Shown piece by piece: positions 1 to 7,740 of a stretch of DNA of 21,593 nt. A program made the position numbers and the translations under genes. Location of the stretch: NCBI GenBank assembly GCA_035267185.1, contig DATFLY010000071.1, forward strand, positions 1 through 21,593. The letters are read 5' to 3'. The first letter of the stretch is position 1. Each line of letters starts with the position of its first letter. Below the pieces are notes generated by a model, which ran no database searches, was not told the DNA's origin, and saw nothing but the letters and a program-made list of their open reading frames with translations. The DNA comes from JAUIBE01 sp035267185 (lineage in GTDB: Bacteria > Pseudomonadota > Gammaproteobacteria > Xanthomonadales > SZUA-36).

Positions 1-390
1 CCAGGGTTGAAGCACACGATGTAATGTCATCTCTGAGGGTGGTGCGCCGGGTGCGGCCCTGGATAGGTACAGCACCAGTTCGGCAGAGAGAACCTCAGCA
101 TCATCAGGCAAAACCGACAGATCGAACTTCACCAGGGCCCGACGGCTTCTGAATCCCGCATCCAGGCCGGTACGACCTGCGAACAGAAATATGCCCTGGC
201 CATTGCTGAGTTCGTTCCGGGCTGGAGGAATGTCCATTTCTGTCTGGTACAGGGTGTTATCCATTTCAGCTTCCACCTCAATGGTGGACCAGGAAAATGC
301 TGAAACCGGAAAGCCTCCGGTCAGACTGATTACCAGAAGTAGAATGTATCTCAAAGATTCCGAGCCTGAAGGCATCAGCTGCACACCCAT
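1..390 (-). CDS. Secreted DNRLRE-like domain protein, C-terminus cut off by window edge
   Basis: This open frame starts at 390 on the minus strand and runs out of the window at base 1, giving 130 codons without a stop. Near the N-terminus is a hydrophobic stretch (RYILLLVISLTGGFPVSA, about residues 15-32) that reads as a Sec signal peptide. The start could equally be the Met at residue 6 (base 375); neither has a strong ribosome binding site. After the signal come a beta-rich segment and the phrase ALVKFDLSVLPDDAEVLSAEL. That phrase is typical of DNRLRE-type domains, which are carbohydrate-binding-like beta sandwiches found in large secreted proteins. The gene begins 13 bp after the stop of the DUF1501 gene and is most likely the third gene of that operon. 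The rest of the protein, and so its job, lies outside the window. Confidence 0.6.
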   Translation of the reverse strand, partial: MGVQLMPSGSESLRYILLLVISLTGGFPVSAFSWSTIEVEAEMDNTLYQTEMDIPPARNELSNGQGIFLFAGRTGLDAGFRSRRALVKFDLSVLPDDAEVLSAELVLYLSRAAPGAPPSEMTLHRVLQPW

Positions 391-403
391 GGTGTGAGTC
401 GGG

Positions 404-1789
404 TCAGGATTCGAAGTCGCTCTGGAAAATCATGTCAGGAACCTCACTCAAAGGTTCGAATATACCCATTGCCGAGTAACCGTTGTAGCCAGGAAAAACT
501 GCGGCCCGGGTCGTCGGTGTATGCTCGCAGCGAGCTTCCAGGTATTCGCTTAGGACTCTCCTGAAGTCTGTAGTGGTTGCAAGAGCACCCTGGAAAAGCT
601 CAGGGTCCGTTGAGCCATTCTTTGGATTGGGATAATTCACAAAACCATCCGCGGTCCCCGGATACAAACCGGGCCAGTCACCATACAATGCGCCACCATT
701 AACCGGCTTGCCGATGGCCATCATCAGGTTGCCATTGCCATGATCAGTGCCGACCGAGATATTTTCATAAGCGCGACGGCCAAATTCACTTTGAAGTATG
801 ACCGTGGTGCGATCGGCATAGCTGCCCCCGCTCTGGTTCAGATCGTTCATAAAGGCAGCCAGCCCGGCTGAGAGATCAGCAAGAAGGTTATCGTAATTAT
901 CCGGATTGTTCTGGTTAGTATGACTATCGAAATTGTGATAATCGATGGTGAAGATTCGCGTACCCAGGTCCAGCTTGATCAGCTGAGCGACATCACTCAG
1001 TCGATTGCCTATCTGGTTATCACCGTATGGCAATGAACCACTGCCGGTGTATTCCTCATCGAAACTGGTTCGCAGAATTGACTCAGCGGCCAGCGCCTGG
1101 CCACCGGCATGACTGAATTCATCTGAAAACTGACCATAGATCTCAGGCAACATTTCCAATTGCATATAGCCGTTGTCATCGACGCCCCATCGCCAGAATG
1201 CGTTATCGAGCTTGAATGCACCCGGAGAGGTGACCGAGAGTGTGGAGTTGTTTCCAAGCAAACTCGCAGGCGGATTATTCCTGAATGCAACGATCGGCAT
1301 GAATATCTCTTCAGGATACTGCCCCAGTGTTTCTCCCATAGCGAAGAAATGCCTGTGCAACCAGCCACTGGGGGTGCCAACGAAGCCAGGCGTTCCAAGC
1401 TCGACATACTTCTCGGCATCAAAATGACTCCGCGATGAAATATCATCCGGAGTGCCCGCGGCATGGACAATTGCGAGCTCACCAGCGTTGTACAGATCAA
1501 GAAGCGGCGCTGCCACGGGATTAAATCCGAATGACTCTGATCCGATGGGCAATGCTGAGCCTGGTCCGGAATCAGGTATATGAAGGTTTGGCCGCATGAT
1601 GGAGTAGTACTCGTGGTCATTTGCACCCAAAGGCACGACCAGGTTGCATCCATCAATGCCGCCACGCAGGAAAATATGTACCAGGATTTCTTCGTTAAAT
1701 GGTGCACCCGCCTGCGTTGAATGCGTTGCGAAAGCACCTGCCGCAATCGTTCCAAGTGCACTGTTTTTTATGAAGTTTCTACGTTTCAT
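404..1789 (-). CDS. DUF1501 family protein with Tat signal
   Basis: A 461-residue exported protein of the DUF1501 family, whose members are related to the alkaline phosphatase/sulfatase fold but have no well defined reaction. The N-terminus MKRRNFIKNSALGTIAAGAF is a twin-arginine signal. It is followed by the family's opening strand with HIFLRGGIDGCNLVVPLG (about residues 38-55), and near residues 335-355 by EFGRRAYENISVGTDHGNG, the usual DUF1501 C-terminal signature. The last residues, IFQSDFES, form a short tail of the pattern F-x-x-x-F-E that may be a lineage-specific terminal tag. It starts 22 bp after the DUF1800 stop, and DUF1800/DUF1501 pairs are widespread, so the two very probably work together at or outside the cytoplasmic membrane. 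The substrate is unknown. Confidence 0.9.
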   Translation of the reverse strand: MKRRNFIKNSALGTIAAGAFATHSTQAGAPFNEEILVHIFLRGGIDGCNLVVPLGANDHEYYSIMRPNLHIPDSGPGSALPIGSESFGFNPVAAPLLDLYNAGELAIVHAAGTPDDISSRSHFDAEKYVELGTPGFVGTPSGWLHRHFFAMGETLGQYPEEIFMPIVAFRNNPPASLLGNNSTLSVTSPGAFKLDNAFWRWGVDDNGYMQLEMLPEIYGQFSDEFSHAGGQALAAESILRTSFDEEYTGSGSLPYGDNQIGNRLSDVAQLIKLDLGTRIFTIDYHNFDSHTNQNNPDNYDNLLADLSAGLAAFMNDLNQSGGSYADRTTVILQSEFGRRAYENISVGTDHGNGNLMMAIGKPVNGGALYGDWPGLYPGTADGFVNYPNPKNGSTDPELFQGALATTTDFRRVLSEYLEARCEHTPTTRAAVFPGYNGYSAMGIFEPLSEVPDMIFQSDFES

Positions 1790-1811
1790 CAGAATTCACA
1801 CCGTTTCTGGT

Positions 1812-3740
1812 TCAGCGCCTCAGGTTTTCAGGAAGCATTGAGATACTCGCCACCAGTGCCTGCAAACGCTGCGGGACGTAAGCCAGCCATGGTTGGTTGT
1901 CCCAGTCATCGGCATCAAGATCCAGCACAGTTTCCGGACTTGCAGCGTTTTGCTGCATAAACGCCACCAGCAGGTCACGAATCCCGGAATCCAGCTGTGG
2001 TGTAGCCGGACTTGTAGCGTCATAACCGAGGATGGCGTTCACCCAATAGTCCACGATATTGCTTGCCGTTCGTTGAGATACGGTCAACGAATTTTTGGTG
2101 GTTGAAGTGGCGTCAACGGGAAAATACTCATGCCAGTTTCCGCCCGGATTGAACAAATCATCAGGCACCCAGTCGAGCAACAGGAAGTTCAGAACGCGCC
2201 ATGTCATCACGAGCGGCGTGCTTCCCAGCCATGCCGGTTTGGTGTCGGGAAAACCGTCAGGAGTCACCCAGCCGAATGGCATCTGGCCTGTTTCAGACAT
2301 CAACCAGTAGAGATCCTGGCTGAATTTGTAGTTGACGCCGTTTTGCATATTAAGCGCCCAGTTTCCAAACGGTTCAGGACGGACCAGTTTCTGTGCCGGC
2401 CCTCCGCAACTTCGGAATGTACCGGCAATCAGTTCGAATGGTCGCCTGGATTTGGAACCCCAGTTGGCTGAGTCTTTGAATTCATTGGAAAGAATGATGG
2501 TGCGAACCACCTGCTGGAGCTGATCCGGCGCCTGCCACTGATCGTTAAATACCGTGGCTGCCTGCTCAACAATTGCAGGAACCGGACTATCACCGATCAG
2601 CCGACGACACAGTTTCTCGCAAACATAACGTGCGGTTCCCGGATGCATTGCAAGGAGATCCAGCACTTCACTGGTTTCACCCTGCCCTGTCGCGGAAATA
2701 TCAATTCCCATGACCCGTTTTTGAGATTCTTCATGCCACTCACTGTGATAAACAAATTCTCCGGTATTGCCGCCAGTCGTGTATTGATTGCTGATGGTCC
2801 AGCCGGTCAGGCACAGAGTGACCTGGGCCACATCTGCCTCGGAATAACCGGCTTTGAGACCGGCTGGCAGAACTGTCGACGAGCCGGCCATCTGGGTAGC
2901 ATCCGGTATGGCCCCTTCGGGAGTGAAACCGAATGAATGGATGGCGCCCAGCGTATGCAGTTCCTGCAGTTCACGAGCGAAGTTCTCGTTTGGCCCGTAC
3001 TTCGAATTCCAGACATTGTCCAGGTAGTACATCATCGCAGTGCTGCGTGTGACGTCACCGATCATCTGACGGAAATTCCCCAGCATGTTGGGACGAATCA
3101 CGTCGCGATCGTAGTGAACAAATACCGGGGATACCTCGAATTTTCCGCCGTAGACGCTAAAGTGCGTGTGCCAGAAATCGGCAAGCACTTCTGCCAGTTG
3201 CCACTGGCTGTATGTCGCCCGAATCAATGCAAGGTATTGCGTTTCGATCAGCGGATACTGGTACAGGGGCCATGGTGGTTGGGCCAACACCCGTTCCTGC
3301 CACAACGTCGGCAGGTCATCTTCAAGGGTTTCGAAGTTGAATTCCGGGTGGTTGTATTCAGCCTCAAGTGGCGGATCATTGGCTGGCGGCCAGGAAGGCA
3401 CGTAGCCTGCCAGTTGGGCATCTACCCATGCTTCCAGCCGGTCATCAAAACTACCGCCCAGCGCCTGAAAAGAAGTCAGATCTTCCGGTCGGTAGCCAAA
3501 AGTCAGCCGCCTGAGTGCCCGTACAGCCGGATCCGGCAAATCAGAAGCTGAAGGCGCCGGCGAATCAGGGGGTTGGTGCCCCCGGCGATAAAGTGGCTTG
3601 AGGTGAGATCTGCCATCCTGACCGTCGGCGCTGGCTGTAGATGACGCTACAACGCCGACACCTGCAAGACCGGCAGCGGCGACACTCCCCGCTCCAATAC
3701 GCAAAAAATCCCGGCGTTTTTTGGTTCCCTTGTTGCTCAT
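1812..3740 (-). CDS. DUF1800 family protein with Tat signal
   Basis: A 642-residue protein of the DUF1800 family, function unknown, first gene of a three-gene minus-strand operon. The N-terminus has KKRRDFLRIGAG followed by an alanine-rich hydrophobic core ending near ASSTASA, a clear twin-arginine export signal. DUF1800 hallmarks seen in order are AVRALRRLTFGYRPEDL (about 73-89), an EVLADFWHTHFSVYG stretch (about 185-200), and NFARELQELHTLG with the following GFTPEGAI region (about 250-275). The length is ordinary for the family. A GGAAG ribosome binding site precedes ATG 3740 by about 8 bases. Its DUF1501 partner follows after 22 bp, which is the standard arrangement. The 236-bp gap at 3741-3976 separates it from a divergent gene and should hold both promoters. 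Confidence 0.92.
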   Translation of the reverse strand: MSNKGTKKRRDFLRIGAGSVAAAGLAGVGVVASSTASADGQDGRSHLKPLYRRGHQPPDSPAPSASDLPDPAVRALRRLTFGYRPEDLTSFQALGGSFDDRLEAWVDAQLAGYVPSWPPANDPPLEAEYNHPEFNFETLEDDLPTLWQERVLAQPPWPLYQYPLIETQYLALIRATYSQWQLAEVLADFWHTHFSVYGGKFEVSPVFVHYDRDVIRPNMLGNFRQMIGDVTRSTAMMYYLDNVWNSKYGPNENFARELQELHTLGAIHSFGFTPEGAIPDATQMAGSSTVLPAGLKAGYSEADVAQVTLCLTGWTISNQYTTGGNTGEFVYHSEWHEESQKRVMGIDISATGQGETSEVLDLLAMHPGTARYVCEKLCRRLIGDSPVPAIVEQAATVFNDQWQAPDQLQQVVRTIILSNEFKDSANWGSKSRRPFELIAGTFRSCGGPAQKLVRPEPFGNWALNMQNGVNYKFSQDLYWLMSETGQMPFGWVTPDGFPDTKPAWLGSTPLVMTWRVLNFLLLDWVPDDLFNPGGNWHEYFPVDATSTTKNSLTVSQRTASNIVDYWVNAILGYDATSPATPQLDSGIRDLLVAFMQQNAASPETVLDLDADDWDNQPWLAYVPQRLQALVASISMLPENLRR

Positions 3741-3976
3741 TCCAAACTTCCATGTTTGTGGAATCAGAAATTGAAGTGTTCCTGCACACCCTTTGCGAAC
3801 AATCCTTATCCGCTATTTCTATAAAACTTACCATAGCATAAATCCCGGAAAAACGAGGAAAAACATATCACTAGGGCATGGTTTTGCCTTGATTGGAGCA
3901 GGGTTGCAGTATTGCGAAAGCGTTTCTGCTCATCCAGGGTCTGTATCATTCATGTTTTGAAACGAAGTAAACGTTA

Positions 3977-5026
3977 ATGGCGCTGCGCTGCATACTGTTG
4001 ATCCTGATTTGTATGAATATGATACCGGCAGGAATCATGGCCGAGGAATCGGCACGCTATCGGGTCACTTTTGAAGCCGACTGGTCCAACGTCACGCACC
4101 CAACGGCATACCCTTCGAATGCTCATTTCTCGGGGCTTATCGGTGCAACACATGATAACGACGCTGTCATCTGGCGATCAGGTGAACTGGCCAGCAGCGG
4201 AATCGAGCAAATGGCGGAAACGGGCGGGAAATCATCGCTGCTTTCTGAAATCGCTGCGCTTTCCAATGCCGGCTCGGTCGAAAACACACTTTCCGGCGGG
4301 GGAATTGCCAGTTCGCCGGGTACTGTCAGCCTGGAATTCAATGCCAGCCGCTCCCATTCGCTGGTCAGCCTGGTTTCAATGATCGCACCGAGCCCGGACT
4401 GGTTTGTTGGCGTTGACAGCCTGCCCCTTCGCGAGGATGGAAGATGGATCGAGGAGATCAGCACAGAACTGCAGGCATACGATTCAGGCACTGACAGTGG
4501 CGTTGATTTCACCTCAATCAATTCCGACACACAGCCACCGGTGTCAATTTTTCATATTAGTGAGCAACCATTTCAGGACCAGGTACCGCTGGGTCGATTT
4601 GTATTTGAGTTACTTTCGACATCAGGCAGTTTGCAATTGGAAGGCAGCCTCAGCGGGCTGTATCACGATCCAAACCGGGTGGGTGAAGGCATCAACATCC
4701 TGATTTCAGAAATTGGTGACCGCCGCTTCCTGTTTCTGACCTGGTATACATACGCCGAAGGTCAGGCGATGTGGCTGGTCGCCAGCAATGATTTTGAACC
4801 AGGTGATGATTCAATTGAGCTGGAACTGCTCAGAGCTTCGGGCACAGGATTCGGACCTGACTTTGATAACTCGGAAGTCGACCTGCAGGCCTGGGGAACC
4901 ATCGTGCTGACATTTCCGGAATGTGGATTGCTTGACGCCTCATACAACAGCATCATGCCAGGCTTCGGATCTGCTTCAGTTAATCTCGAGCAATTGGTCG
5001 GTGTATCGGGTACCACATGCAAATGA
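3977..5026 (+). CDS. Secreted spondin-N-domain protein with C-terminal WYTY/MWLV module
   Basis: A 349-residue exported protein on its own transcript. Residues 1-22 form a Sec signal peptide ending IPAGIMA. Residues about 27-205 match the spondin N-terminal domain: RYRVTFEADWSN, HFSGLIGATHD, LASSGIEQMAETG, LVSMIAPSPDWFVGVDSL and YDSGTDSGVDFTS. This domain is a C2-like beta sandwich known from F-spondin, with acidic residues (here Asp141, Asp169 and Asp173) placed as in the metal-binding site. Residues about 222-349 form a second module with GLYHDPNRVGEGINI, a WYTY at 256-259 and MWLVAS at 265-270, plus Cys316 and Cys348 that could pair. I recall this module recurring in secreted gammaproteobacterial proteins, but it has no name I can give. 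The likely role is in the periplasm or at the cell surface, in binding or adhesion; no enzyme motif is visible. Confidence 0.75.
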   Translation: MALRCILLILICMNMIPAGIMAEESARYRVTFEADWSNVTHPTAYPSNAHFSGLIGATHDNDAVIWRSGELASSGIEQMAETGGKSSLLSEIAALSNAGSVENTLSGGGIASSPGTVSLEFNASRSHSLVSLVSMIAPSPDWFVGVDSLPLREDGRWIEEISTELQAYDSGTDSGVDFTSINSDTQPPVSIFHISEQPFQDQVPLGRFVFELLSTSGSLQLEGSLSGLYHDPNRVGEGINILISEIGDRRFLFLTWYTYAEGQAMWLVASNDFEPGDDSIELELLRASGTGFGPDFDNSEVDLQAWGTIVLTFPECGLLDASYNSIMPGFGSASVNLEQLVGVSGTTCK

Positions 5027-5040
5027 CGCGTTCCTGAAGC

Positions 5041-5553
5041 CTACGGACGCGACTGGCCGTAAATCAGCACTTTTTCCTCGGTCACAGGCGGAAGTCCGTT
5101 TTGTGAACGAAGATACTTCGAACCCACTTTTTCCGCCACGCCAATGCTGCCCGTGTTGCCGCGCAGAATGACATGTATGACCTCTGACCAGCCGAGTTCA
5201 TTGAATGCATAGTCGATGGATGCACGCGCTGCCTCGGTGGCATAGCCTTTACGCAAATGATCAGGTGAGATGGTCCAGCCGACTTCCGGTGCCGGCCATC
5301 CTTCCGGATACCAGGGTCCTACCCTGCCAATCCACTCGCCGGTTGCTTTCAGCTCCAATGAGAAAAAACCATATCCCCGGATTTGCCAGTGACCCATCAC
5401 TGAAGCCATGCTGCGCCAGGCCTCAGCCCGGCTCATCGGTTTTCCCCCCAGGTACCTGACCGTTTCCTCATCCGCCAACGCTTTGGCCAATGGCTCAAAA
5501 TCCCGCTCCGGATCAATGGGGCGAAGGATGAGCCTGTCTGTTTCGATTTTCAT
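5041..5553 (-). CDS. GNAT family N-acetyltransferase, RimJ/RimL type
   Basis: A 170-residue cytoplasmic acetyltransferase. The N-terminus IETDRLILRPIDPERDFEPL is the classic opening of the RimJ/RimL-like (Acetyltransf_3) branch. The acetyl-CoA binding motif is seen as ISPDHLRKGYATEAARASI at about 95-113 (R/Q-x-x-G-x-A/G form as RKGYAT). It is followed by the usual HVILRGNTGSIGVAEKVG segment, in which the Asn and the AEKVG helix close the family core. The length is normal and no residues are obviously missing. Members of this branch acetylate protein N-termini or small amines; nothing here shows the substrate. It is convergent with the spondin-domain gene, with only 14 bp between the stops, and sits 98 bp after the DUF3313-like gene on the same strand. 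Confidence 0.9.
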   Translation of the reverse strand: MKIETDRLILRPIDPERDFEPLAKALADEETVRYLGGKPMSRAEAWRSMASVMGHWQIRGYGFFSLELKATGEWIGRVGPWYPEGWPAPEVGWTISPDHLRKGYATEAARASIDYAFNELGWSEVIHVILRGNTGSIGVAEKVGSKYLRSQNGLPPVTEEKVLIYGQSRP

Positions 5554-5651
5554 AAACCGATTCTATTCCTGGGGGTGGAGCAGTAAAGCAATCTGACCCG
5601 AGACGCTTTCAAAAGAACAGATCCGGCCCGGTCATTACAAAACGCTGGTGT

Positions 5652-6347
5652 CTATTCTGCCTTACCGGCATCGCGTGCTGCGTTCAGACCATCACGAAGG
5701 GAAGTTGCCCAGCTCCTGATTGCCTTGTCAGCAGCTGCCTTGTTTGATGCCCTGGACTGCCATTGCATGTAGCCGCGCCGACGATCTTCTTTACGATCCA
5801 GGCCTTTGGCAATCAAGGCACCCGTCGTTGAATCATGGATTTCAAGGTAAAGGGTCATTTCACCGGCACTTTCCGCATAAGTTCGATTTCGTGCGGCATT
5901 ATTTACATCCGGCGCAGTAGGATCCAGGTTTACAATCGACGGCTGCAAAGTCAGGACATTTTCACCTGGTGTGTCCGTAACACTCCAGGAATCGTCTTCT
6001 TCGAACACCGAAGTGAAGACTTCATCAAACTGAGTGGCCAGGCTTCTCCTGATCCGGTCCATATCGCTTTGCGTGATCCGCATGCTGCCACTGCCGCGAT
6101 TCATGTCGCGACGGTAGTTGTCACGGAAAGCAATTTCCGGTTCCATCAGGTGAACGGCATCGTAACCGGAAAAATCCGCGCCCGGAAGCACATACACAAG
6201 CCCCCACTCGCTGCCGGGAACTCGCTCAAGGCCTTCTTCAGTGACTTCGGGTGGTTCGTCTGCAACCAGCACGGCACTTGCGACCAGGCAGATCAATCCA
6301 AGCAGCCCTTTTATCAAATGTGTTGATGTCTCGGGTTTTAATGACAT
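5652..6347 (-). CDS. Exported DUF3313-like protein
   Basis: A 231-residue protein with a hydrophobic N-terminus (HLIKGLLGLICLVASAVLVA, residues 10-29) that should be cut near ADEPPE. The cysteine in it does not sit in a convincing lipobox, so a soluble periplasmic protein is more likely than a lipoprotein. The pattern of the mature part fits DUF3313-like proteins: an opening VYVLPGADFSGYDAVHLMEP (about 52-71), a long polar helix QSDMDRIRRSLATQFDEVF, the strand LTLQPSIVNLDPTAP, a segment EMTLYLEIHDSTTGALIAKGLDRKE, and a final amphipathic helix WATSLRDGLNAARDA. Function is unknown for the family. A pair of palindromic GTTT...AAAC sites lies 30-86 bp upstream and may control it. The family call is by pattern only. 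Confidence 0.65.
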   Translation of the reverse strand: MSLKPETSTHLIKGLLGLICLVASAVLVADEPPEVTEEGLERVPGSEWGLVYVLPGADFSGYDAVHLMEPEIAFRDNYRRDMNRGSGSMRITQSDMDRIRRSLATQFDEVFTSVFEEDDSWSVTDTPGENVLTLQPSIVNLDPTAPDVNNAARNRTYAESAGEMTLYLEIHDSTTGALIAKGLDRKEDRRRGYMQWQSRASNKAAADKAIRSWATSLRDGLNAARDAGKAE

Positions 6348-6376
6348 GTCATGCTCCTAAATCAAGTCATTCAGCT

Positions 6377-6433
6377 GTTTGTCACAAACTGACCTGCCGA
6401 ACAAAATGTAAATTGATAAGATGTTTCACAAAC
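6377..6433. promoter_or_regulatory. Two related palindromes GTTTGTCACAAAC and GTTTCACAAAC in a divergent promoter region
   Basis: The first site, 6377-6389, is a perfect inverted repeat GTTTGT-C-ACAAAC. The second, 6423-6433, is GTTTCACAAAC, the same sequence lacking two central bases. They lie in the 274-bp divergent gap between the DUF3313-like gene and the CotH-like gene, closer to the former. Two copies of a palindrome at this spacing suggest a repressor or activator binding region. No regulator can be named from the sequence. Confidence 0.3.
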
Positions 6434-6621
6434 TACATGAGGGTCTTGCATCATTACATCAATTTTTGATCAGTCTCCCGAATTTTGCCAATTCCGGTTT
6501 CATTGCCGGTGCGAGGTTGGCGCCAGCTTCAGATGAATAAAATCAGCCGGGTGAATTGCCGTCTGAAACACTGCGAACAGCCTGTCCCAGCTGATAGCAT
6601 CCTCGCTGGTGGTCCCATGAT

Positions 6622-7665
6622 ATGAAAACCAGCTCACTTATTATCTCGATTTCTGCCTGCCTGGTGGCTTACACCCTGCCTGCTGCTGCGCAGCAGGAAG
6701 CCGAGCCGCTGTTTCAATCCAACTCAACGGTCGACATTCAGCTCAGCACACCATGGCGCGATGTACAACGCGGCGACGAAGATGAATCCTGGCCGGCTTC
6801 CTTGACATGGACAGATGAAAACGGGCAGCAGTCCACGCTGGAACTGACAGTTGAACAGCGCGGCAAATCCCGCCTGGAAAAATGCAGCGTACCGCCTATT
6901 AAACTTAAATTCGATAAGCGTGTGAAAGTTGAAGGGCTGTTCTATCAGCAAAAGTCACTGAAGCTGGTCACCCATTGCAAGAATCCTGAAAAATGGCAGC
7001 AATACTACATCCTGGAGATGCTCGCCTACCGAATCTACAACCTGGTCACCGACTACAGTTTCAGGGTTCGGCCGTTTGAGATTACTTATTACGACACCGA
7101 ACGTGACAAGGCAGAAGACCCACGCTTTGCATTTGTTATTGAGGACGACAAGGCTGTTGCCAGGCGGCACGGTCTTGAAAAGCTGAAAATAAAAAAAACC
7201 ACCCCTGCTCGTCTGGATCCTGTTGAAGCCAGCCGGCTTGCGTTGTTTCAAATGATGGTGGGAAACGTGGACTGGTCGCCCATCATCGGGCCTGACGATG
7301 GCTGTTGCCATAATGTAAAACTGATTGGCTTAGATCCTGAAACCGACCCGATCATTGCCATACCATATGATTTTGATGCCACTGGTCTTGTGGATGCACC
7401 GTATGCTGAGCCGAATGCCTTTCTTCCTGTCAAATCAGTGCGTGACCGGCTCTATCGCGGATATTGCGCTCATAACGCCACTCTGGGCCAGGCGCGGTCG
7501 GAGCTGATATCCCTGCGAACTGAAATCCTTGCTCTTTTTGATAACGAATCCAGGCTGAACAAACGCTCACGCAAAAAAGCCTTGAAGTACATCGAATCTT
7601 TTTACGAACTGCTGAACAGCGACTCGGAATTTGAAGAAGACGTGGTATCGCAGTGTCGTGGATGA
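6622..7665 (+). CDS. Secreted protein with CotH-kinase-like motifs
   Basis: A 347-residue exported protein with a clear Sec signal (MKTSSLIISISACLVAYTLPAAAQ, cut near AAA-QQ). I do not recognise it as a named family, but the order of conserved-looking residues is like CotH-type spore coat kinases and related atypical kinases. There is a beta region with RGKSRL and the lysine-rich strand KSLKLVTHC (Lys115), then a helix ILEMLAYRIYN with Glu132, then LFQMMVGNVDWSP (Asp217), then CCHNVKLI (His230, Asn231), then IAIPYDFDATGLVDAPYA (Asp250, Asp252). This is the D...H-N...PYDFD layout of a catalytic and metal-binding loop. Cysteines at 88, 119, 228, 229, 282 and 345 suggest disulfides, fitting the periplasm. 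Kinase activity is inference only; a substrate is unknown. The gene is monocistronic and convergent with the M14 peptidase gene. Confidence 0.55.
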   Translation: MKTSSLIISISACLVAYTLPAAAQQEAEPLFQSNSTVDIQLSTPWRDVQRGDEDESWPASLTWTDENGQQSTLELTVEQRGKSRLEKCSVPPIKLKFDKRVKVEGLFYQQKSLKLVTHCKNPEKWQQYYILEMLAYRIYNLVTDYSFRVRPFEITYYDTERDKAEDPRFAFVIEDDKAVARRHGLEKLKIKKTTPARLDPVEASRLALFQMMVGNVDWSPIIGPDDGCCHNVKLIGLDPETDPIIAIPYDFDATGLVDAPYAEPNAFLPVKSVRDRLYRGYCAHNATLGQARSELISLRTEILALFDNESRLNKRSRKKALKYIESFYELLNSDSEFEEDVVSQCRG

Positions 7666-7740
7666 TGACAGGAATGACAATCAACGAACGCGCTTACACT
7701 GCACCAGTCTGGTATACGCCCTGACCGGGGTCAAAGTTTT

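Noticed and set aside
1009..1761. A 250-residue open frame on the minus strand inside the DUF1501 gene
   Set aside because: It is a shifted frame of the same strand within a fully supported gene. Its translation is rich in Arg, Cys and Trp without any domain, and the DUF1501 frame carries clear family motifs throughout.
2937..3551. A 204-residue plus-strand open frame
   Set aside because: It lies wholly antisense to the well supported DUF1800 gene and shows no recognisable motif or ribosome binding site.
3565..3834. A minus-strand frame rich in Arg and Cys around the DUF1800 start
   Set aside because: It is the shifted frame of the Tat signal region of DUF1800; the repeated CRRC pattern is produced by reading the alanine/glycine codons out of frame.
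5835..6326. A 163-residue plus-strand open frame
   Set aside because: Antisense to the DUF3313-like gene; composition and lack of motifs point to a chance frame.
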